From assembly GCA_946614435.1 (NCBI GenBank), contig CAMOGW010000001.1, positions 161,157 through 225,156 of the forward strand: DNA of 64,000 nucleotides. Direction: 5' to 3'. Made by a program: the position numbers and the translations under genes. Positions 59,516 through 64,000 of the stretch are shown here, one piece after another. The notes below the pieces were generated by a model that saw nothing but the letters and a program-made list of their open reading frames with translations, made no database searches and was not told the origin of the DNA. The number at the start of each line of letters is the position of its first letter. Position 1 is the stretch's first letter. Source of the stretch: an uncultured Prevotella sp. (GTDB taxonomy: Bacteria > Bacteroidota > Bacteroidia > Bacteroidales > Bacteroidaceae).

Positions 59516-60336
59516 TCCAACAGTCTGTCAGCCGAAATCACCAATCCTCTTGACAACCAGATACGGTCGCGAGCCTCAAGAATCTTCACGTATTTCATCT
59601 GAGCCATACGTTCCAAGTCCTCGCCCAGGATGCACATACGCTCAGGATTATACTGTTCGGCCATATATTCAAATGCAATCTGCAGTTCCTTGTCTGAAGC
59701 ATCCTCACAGGTTCCCAGCACTTTATAGGCGGCACTCAGCGAATCGTCGTACATGTTCAGCATCGAATAGAGGTCTTCAGGACGCATTTTCAGATAGATG
59801 GACAGGTCTTTCAGCGCAGCACTTTCCGCCTCGCTGATACCTTCGCTCACCTTTGCAATCATCACCAGGAAACTGAGCAGTTGCATGCGCTGCGCGTAGG
59901 TCATGATATTGGTAAGCTGTCGGCCATATTCTCCCACCATGTGCATATAACTCATGCGATTGCTCTTGCTCAGTCGCTTTCGCTCTTCACCCAGATGGTG
60001 CATGATGCACATGCCCTGCATCTCACCAAAGCGCCCGAAGTTCTCTTTCAGGAATTTTCTGATGAATTTTGTTTCAGCCGAATCAGCCGTCTGGTCTGCC
60101 GAATATACATAGTCAGCCATTACCAGCAGTGCGAAGAGGAAGCTGTCGCGCTGCTTCACGTTGACGTGCCGATGTTTCTCAAACAGTTTGCGGAAGTCTT
60201 CCGTAGTCTCCACATGTCCCAGTTCCTCACCGTCGGGAGTGTCGTTCTTCATCATCTCCCCTATCTTCACAGCCAGATCGTTCAGTGGACCAGACTGGAA
60301 GATGCTTTTCACATTTGCTATTAGCCCGTCAATCAT
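59512..60336 (-). CDS. TerB-like protein with degenerate J-domain
   Basis: 274 residues. A TerB-type helical domain fills ~60-185 (LVMADYVYSADQTADSAETK, MQLLSFLVMIAKVSEGISEA). The C-terminal ~70 residues follow a DnaJ J-domain (YKVLGTCEDASDKELQIAFE), but the HPD tripeptide is replaced by NPE (AEQYNPERM), so it should not activate DnaK. Paralogue of the next-upstream gene, 6 bp away. May act as an adaptor. Confidence 0.8.
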   Translation of the reverse strand: MIDGLIANVKSIFQSGPLNDLAVKIGEMMKNDTPDGEELGHVETTEDFRKLFEKHRHVNVKQRDSFLFALLVMADYVYSADQTADSAETKFIRKFLKENFGRFGEMQGMCIMHHLGEERKRLSKSNRMSYMHMVGEYGRQLTNIMTYAQRMQLLSFLVMIAKVSEGISEAESAALKDLSIYLKMRPEDLYSMLNMYDDSLSAAYKVLGTCEDASDKELQIAFEYMAEQYNPERMCILGEDLERMAQMKYVKILEARDRIWLSRGLVISADRLLE

Positions 60337-60342
60337 TGTCGC

Positions 60343-61101
60343 TTACAGGTTTCTTGCCTTCCAAATACGCTCCTTAGCAGCGTTGATTTCCTGGAATTTC
60401 TTTTCTGCAGCCTTACGCACATCGTCGCCGAGTGCAGCCACGCGGTCAGGATGATGCTCCAGAGCCAGTCGCCGATAGGCACGCCTCACATCATCGTCGG
60501 TAGCATCAGGGCTCACGCCCAGCACCTTATAGGCCGACTCCAGGTCGTCCTTCTCCAGATTGAGCATGGTGTCTATCTCCTCAGCCGGCACCTGCATCCA
60601 CTCTGCCACGTTCTTCAGGGCCGATACCTCAGTTCCGTCCACGAAGCCGTCAGCCTGAGCAATCATCACAAGGAAGTTGAGCAGTTGCAGGCGCTCGCTA
60701 TACTCCATGTTCATCGAGATCTGCAGACAGGAGTCCTTGATATTCTGCTCATAGCGGTCATCGCCCTGCTGCTTCGAAGCCTCGAACAAACGGCGCAATA
60801 TCTGATCGCCCTGCTGCACGGCCACCTCACCGAAGTTAGCACGCAACCATTGTCTCACCAGCTCCATCTCGGAGTGCATGATGCGCCCGTCGGCCTTGAT
60901 AATGTAGGAAGCGAGCACCAGCATTGACATCAGGAAGCTATTGCGATTGCCTTCTGCGGCATCGGCAAACAGCCTGTTCGACGTTTCGCCCTGCGCTTCG
61001 TCGCTACCTATCATTGAGCCAATCCAAGCTCCGATCAGTCCACCAATAGGGCCTAAGGCGACCCATCCTAATACTCCTCCTATCCAAGTTGATGCTTTCA
61101 T
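60343..61101 (-). CDS. DjlA-like protein (TerB + J-domain)
   Basis: 252 residues: a Gly-rich N-terminal membrane segment (WIGGVLGWVALGPIGGLIGA), TerB-like domain (~55-180, LNFLVMIAQADGFVDGTEVS) and C-terminal J-domain with intact HPD (ALEHHPDRVAALG). This is the DjlA layout; it would deliver substrates to DnaK at the membrane. Tandem with its HPD-less paralogue. Confidence 0.85.
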   Translation of the reverse strand: MKASTWIGGVLGWVALGPIGGLIGAWIGSMIGSDEAQGETSNRLFADAAEGNRNSFLMSMLVLASYIIKADGRIMHSEMELVRQWLRANFGEVAVQQGDQILRRLFEASKQQGDDRYEQNIKDSCLQISMNMEYSERLQLLNFLVMIAQADGFVDGTEVSALKNVAEWMQVPAEEIDTMLNLEKDDLESAYKVLGVSPDATDDDVRRAYRRLALEHHPDRVAALGDDVRKAAEKKFQEINAAKERIWKARNL

Positions 61102-61164
61102 ATATTTCTCATTTTATATTAAAGTTCGCGCAAAGATACGAAGAAAAAACGGAAAACAAGAATT

Positions 61165-61959
61165 TTATCGCTTGATTTCTATGTCGCGTCTCACATTGTC
61201 GCGTATCTTCTTCAGATAGTGCCTCATGCCATCGGCATCTTTATGGTCGATAATCTCAAGGAGTTCTTTCAGTTCAGTGCGAATTTGCGACACTTGGTCG
61301 TGGGTATAGGGATTGAACAATATCTCCTGCAACAGGTAGTCGTCCTCGTTGAGTACGCCCTTGGCTATCCGCATGTGGCGCTTGAACGTGGTACCGGGGG
61401 CATCCTGATGCTTCATGACAGCTGCAAAGACAAAGGTTGAGACGAAGGGAATACTCAGCGAGTAGGCCACCGTCTTGTCGTGTTCCTCAAACGAGTATTC
61501 GTAGATGTTCAGTCCCAGCTTCTGATAGATATCCTTGAAGAACAGCCGTCCGATGAAGTCGCCCTCATTAATGATAATGGCATTCTCCTCTGACAGTTGG
61601 TTCAGGTTGGCAAACGTCGGGCCGAACATGGGGTGACTGGAGGCATAGTGCATGCCTGTCGATTCATAGAATTCCTTCAGCCCTGTCTTCACCGACGAGA
61701 TATCGGTGATGATACAGTCCTTCGGCAGATAAGGAATGATTTCCTGAAAGGCCGGGATGGTGTATTTCACGGTGACCGCATTGATGAGCAGCTCTGGTGC
61801 GAACTCGCGTACTTCCTCTAACTGTGTGAACCGCTGACAGTTATAGGTAAACCGCATGCGCATCGGATCTTTCTCGTAAACGGCCACCTCATGATCAAAA
61901 CTCAGCAGGTCGATGAAGAAGCTCCCCATCTTTCCTGCACCCATGACTAATATTTTCAT
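61165..61959 (-). CDS. tyrA: Prephenate dehydrogenase
   Basis: 264 residues with NAD motif ILVMGAGKMGSFFIDLL, SSVKTGLKEF and HPMFGPTFAN, close to the TyrA pattern. It converts prephenate to 4-hydroxyphenylpyruvate for tyrosine. Starts with a 4-bp overlap to the DAHP synthase/chorismate mutase gene, so aromatic synthesis is coupled. Confidence 0.85.
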   Translation of the reverse strand: MKILVMGAGKMGSFFIDLLSFDHEVAVYEKDPMRMRFTYNCQRFTQLEEVREFAPELLINAVTVKYTIPAFQEIIPYLPKDCIITDISSVKTGLKEFYESTGMHYASSHPMFGPTFANLNQLSEENAIIINEGDFIGRLFFKDIYQKLGLNIYEYSFEEHDKTVAYSLSIPFVSTFVFAAVMKHQDAPGTTFKRHMRIAKGVLNEDDYLLQEILFNPYTHDQVSQIRTELKELLEIIDHKDADGMRHYLKKIRDNVRRDIEIKR

Positions 61960-63020
61960 TTGTTGATGATCTCTATCTGTTGTCTTACGCTTTCCTCGTG
62001 TATGCTCTCAAAAACGTGGGCCACGAACTCTGCCCCCATGCCGCAGAGCGCTCCCTGTGCGCCGCGCTTCGACAGAATCTCATTGTAGCGGTTGGCCTGC
62101 AGCACGGTCATGTTGTGCTCCTTCTTGTATTGTCCAATCTCGCGGCATACTCGCATGCGCTTTGCCAGCAGGTCCATCAGCTGATTGTCCAGCTCGTCTA
62201 TCTGCTTGCGTAATTGCTGAATGCCCTCGGTTGTCACGTGTTCATCGCGAATCACGAGCAGCGACAGGATGTAGTCGAGCACATCGGGCGTCACCTGCTG
62301 TGCAGCATCGCTCCAAGCCTTGTCGGGATCGCAGTGGCTCTCCACAATCAGTCCGTCGAAGCCCAGGTCCATGGCCTGCTGACAGAGCGGTGCAATCAGC
62401 TCGCGTCTTCCGCCGATGTGACTGGGGTCGCTGATGATGGGCAGATCGGGAATGCGGCGGTGTAGTTCAATGGGAATCTGCCACATCGGCAGGTTACGAT
62501 AGATTTTCTTTTCGTAGGAAGAAAAGCCGCGATGGATGGCTCCCAGACGCTTCACGCCTGCCTGATTGATGCGTTCCAGCGCCCCAATCCACAGCTCCAG
62601 GTCGGGATTCACCGGATTCTTCACGAACACAGGCACGTCAACGCCCTTCAGCGAGTCGGCCAGAGCCTGCATGGCAAAGGGATTGGCACTGGTGCGTGCG
62701 CCCACCCACAGGATGTCGATGCCGTATTTCAAGGCCAGCTCCACATGCTCAGGTGTTGCCACCTCGGTCGAGACGAGCATTTTCGTTTCCTTTTTCACTT
62801 CTGCCAGCCAGGGCAGCGCCTTTTCTCCGTTACCCTCAAAGCCGCCTGGTTTCGTGCGCGGTTTCCACACACCTGCACGGAAGTTATGGCAGCCTTTCAT
62901 CGCCAGCTGGCGAGCCGTTGTCATCACTTGCTCTTCGGTCTCAGCCGAACAGGGTCCGGCAATCACGAAGGGACGTTCGTTGTCACTTGGTAAATTCAAT
63001 GGTTGAAGTTCCAGTTCCAT
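61956..63020 (-). CDS. Bifunctional DAHP synthase/chorismate mutase
   Basis: 354 residues. N-terminal ~260 are a DAHP synthase of the KDO8P-like subgroup (VIAGPCSAETEEQ, GVWKPRTKPGGFEGNG, DPSHIGGRRELI, ESHCDPDKAWSDAAQQ). The last ~90 are an AroQ-type chorismate mutase (IQQLRKQIDELDNQLMDLLA, KRMRVCREIGQYKKEHN). It runs the first step of the shikimate route and the branch to prephenate. Its first 36 nt and leader recur twice upstream (63718 and 63965). Confidence 0.9.
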   Translation of the reverse strand: MELELQPLNLPSDNERPFVIAGPCSAETEEQVMTTARQLAMKGCHNFRAGVWKPRTKPGGFEGNGEKALPWLAEVKKETKMLVSTEVATPEHVELALKYGIDILWVGARTSANPFAMQALADSLKGVDVPVFVKNPVNPDLELWIGALERINQAGVKRLGAIHRGFSSYEKKIYRNLPMWQIPIELHRRIPDLPIISDPSHIGGRRELIAPLCQQAMDLGFDGLIVESHCDPDKAWSDAAQQVTPDVLDYILSLLVIRDEHVTTEGIQQLRKQIDELDNQLMDLLAKRMRVCREIGQYKKEHNMTVLQANRYNEILSKRGAQGALCGMGAEFVAHVFESIHEESVRQQIEIINK

Positions 63021-63150
63021 ATTTTGACTTTTCTAATGATTATTTCTTTTTCTGTCTAAGGATTTTAGGATTTTAAGGATTTCGATACACTTGAATCTCT
63101 ATCCATTTGCTAATCCTATCTTTTAAATCCTACAGACATAATTATTAATC

Positions 63151-63296
63151 CTTTAAATCCTAAAATCCTTAGACAAAAGTAATAAGTTCAATCCCCTATC
63201 CTTTAAATCCTAAAATCCTTAGACAAAAGCAATAAGTTCAATCCCCTATCCTTTAAATCCTAAAATCCTTAGACAAAAGTAATAAGTTCAATCCCT
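63151..63296. repeat. 50-bp tandem repeat, three units
   Basis: Units start at 63151, 63201 and 63251, each CTTTAAATCCTAAAATCCTT plus a 30-bp tail ending CCCCTATC. Reverse-oriented words (AAGGATTTTAGGATTTTAAG) lie at ~63058. Two units also hold CAAAAGTA, a -7 box on the minus strand. Confidence 0.85.
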
Positions 63297-63671
63297 ATAC
63301 CGATTATTGAAAACAGGATATATTTCATCGCGAATATAGTCAGTATTAAAGTTTATCACATAGCCCATCTCACAATTCATCAGTCGCAGATAAGTGAGCA
63401 ATTGTTTTTCAAACAATTTTCTATATTCCACAACAGATTTCAGTTCCAAAATGAGCTTATTCTCAACAATAAGGTCCAATCTCAGATCATGGCATATCAG
63501 TTCACCTTTATAATAGACTGGTACTTGAACTTGATTTCTGACCTCAAGACCTTTTGAACGAAGTTCACGAATCATTGCCTGCTCATAGATACTTTCAAGC
63601 AGTCCAGGCCCAAGTTGATTATAAACCTCATAAACGCAGCCAATAACCTTATATGTAAATTCTCTATCCAT
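63288..63671 (-). CDS. GxxExxY protein (PD-(D/E)xK-like)
   Basis: 127 residues with the naming motif GLLESIYEQAM, and RLDLIVENKLILELKSV, a PD-(D/E)xK-like catalytic pattern (D...ExK). The family is widespread in Bacteroidetes, activity untested to my knowledge. The gene lies within direct repeats of the TCCTTTAAATCCTAAAATCC type, as is often the case for this family, and may move with them. Confidence 0.85.
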   Translation of the reverse strand: MDREFTYKVIGCVYEVYNQLGPGLLESIYEQAMIRELRSKGLEVRNQVQVPVYYKGELICHDLRLDLIVENKLILELKSVVEYRKLFEKQLLTYLRLMNCEMGYVINFNTDYIRDEIYPVFNNRYRD

Positions 63672-63717
63672 TTGTCAATCCTATCCTTCAAATCCCAGAA
63701 TCCTTAGACAAAAAATA

Positions 63718-64000
63718 ACTTGGTAAATTCAATGGTTGAAGTTCCAGTTCCATATTTTGACTTTTCTAATGATTATTTCTTTTTCTGTCTAAGGATTTTA
63801 GGATTTTAAGGATTTCGATACACTTGAATCTCTATCCATTTGCTAATCCTATCTTTTAAATCCTACAGACATAATTATTAATCCTTTAAATCCTAAAATC
63901 CTTAGACAAAAGTAATAAGTTCAATCCCCATCCTTTAAATCCTAAAATCCTTAGACAAAAAATAACTTGGTAAATTCAATGGTTGAAGTTCCAGTTCCAT
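63718..64000. repeat. Duplicated leader of the DAHP synthase gene
   Basis: 62985-63195 (first 36 nt of the DAHP synthase gene plus ~175 bp upstream) recurs at 63718-63928 with no difference seen by eye, then again from 63965 to the window end. Units are 247 bp apart at the second step; the first is stretched to 733 bp by the 50-bp units and the GxxExxY gene. Real tandem amplification or an assembly artefact. Confidence 0.75.

Noticed and set aside
59512-61101. TerB genes as part of a tellurite/Ter island with the vWA-kinase genes
   Set aside because: They are DjlA-like chaperone genes in the housekeeping part, ~35 kb away on the other side of the island border.

Overview
The window looks like a Bacteroidales chromosome, most likely Prevotella/Segatella. 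The signs are: many start sites preceded by the Bacteroidetes -7 box TAnnTTTG, often with TTTG/TTG about 19-20 bp further up; almost no Shine-Dalgarno sequences; 'YDLTGKKV...IVDGKKV' type C-termini; BspA-like leucine-rich repeats; a two-component-type propeller regulator; a ferredoxin-dependent 2-oxoacid oxidoreductase; and a bifunctional DAHP synthase/chorismate mutase. No rRNA, tRNA, CRISPR array or complete insertion sequence was recognised.

Two halves differ. Positions ~0.6-42 kb are a visibly AT-rich accessory region full of signalling, eukaryote-like and broken genes. Positions ~42-63 kb are more GC-rich and carry ordinary housekeeping genes (trpB-like, manA, hsp20, ribE-mfd, 2-oxoacid:ferredoxin oxidoreductase, folD, ffh, queH, tyrA, aroG-type). 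An 82-bp direct repeat (78/82 identical by eye) lies at 595-676 and 42095-42176, so it brackets the accessory region; the left copy abuts a 5'-truncated gene.

Accessory region, left part (+ strand): a candidate structured RNA (397-582), a truncated TPR-like gene, a cupin-Nudix gene with an in-frame TAG, and an HD hydrolase; then an ECF-like sigma factor overlapping a gene for an unusual anti-sigma-like/C39-peptidase-like/RyR-domain protein; then a CbbX-like AAA+ ATPase, a Sel1-repeat protein and a membrane WG-repeat protein.

The centre of interest is a 19-gene minus-strand run (25717 down to 8999), apparently driven from one good promoter at 25755-25785. In transcription order it encodes two PPP-type phosphatases, two vWA proteins, a Ser/Thr kinase with an FHA-like tail, a third vWA protein, a zinc-ribbon membrane protein, a PH-like protein, a phosphoribosyltransferase-histidine phosphatase fusion, a zinc-ribbon Rossmann-like protein, a LIM-DA1-like peptidase, zinc-ribbon LRR and membrane proteins, a coiled-coil lipoprotein, a PARG/macro-like hydrolase, a small protein and a membrane-linked PARP-like ADP-ribosyltransferase. 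Six otherwise unrelated proteins start with the same zinc ribbon (CKxCGKPLIxxxGKCIYCG). This resembles the vWA-kinase-phosphatase (TerY-P) logic of Ter systems, with PPP instead of PP2C phosphatases plus an ADP-ribosylation writer/eraser pair and a protease. I propose it as an undescribed phospho/ADP-ribose signalling or defence system.

Further right come a chimeric livH remnant, a Sel1/cysteine hydrolase/2-TM/amidase operon, a minus-strand dehydrogenase-channel-kinase-HAD group with an A10 homopolymer between two frames, a zincin-like protein, transposase, WYL and helicase debris, an AAA_14/DUF4143 ATPase, HipBA and a second candidate structured RNA. The far right end has a GxxExxY gene embedded in 50-bp tandem repeats and duplicated copies of the aroG-type leader.
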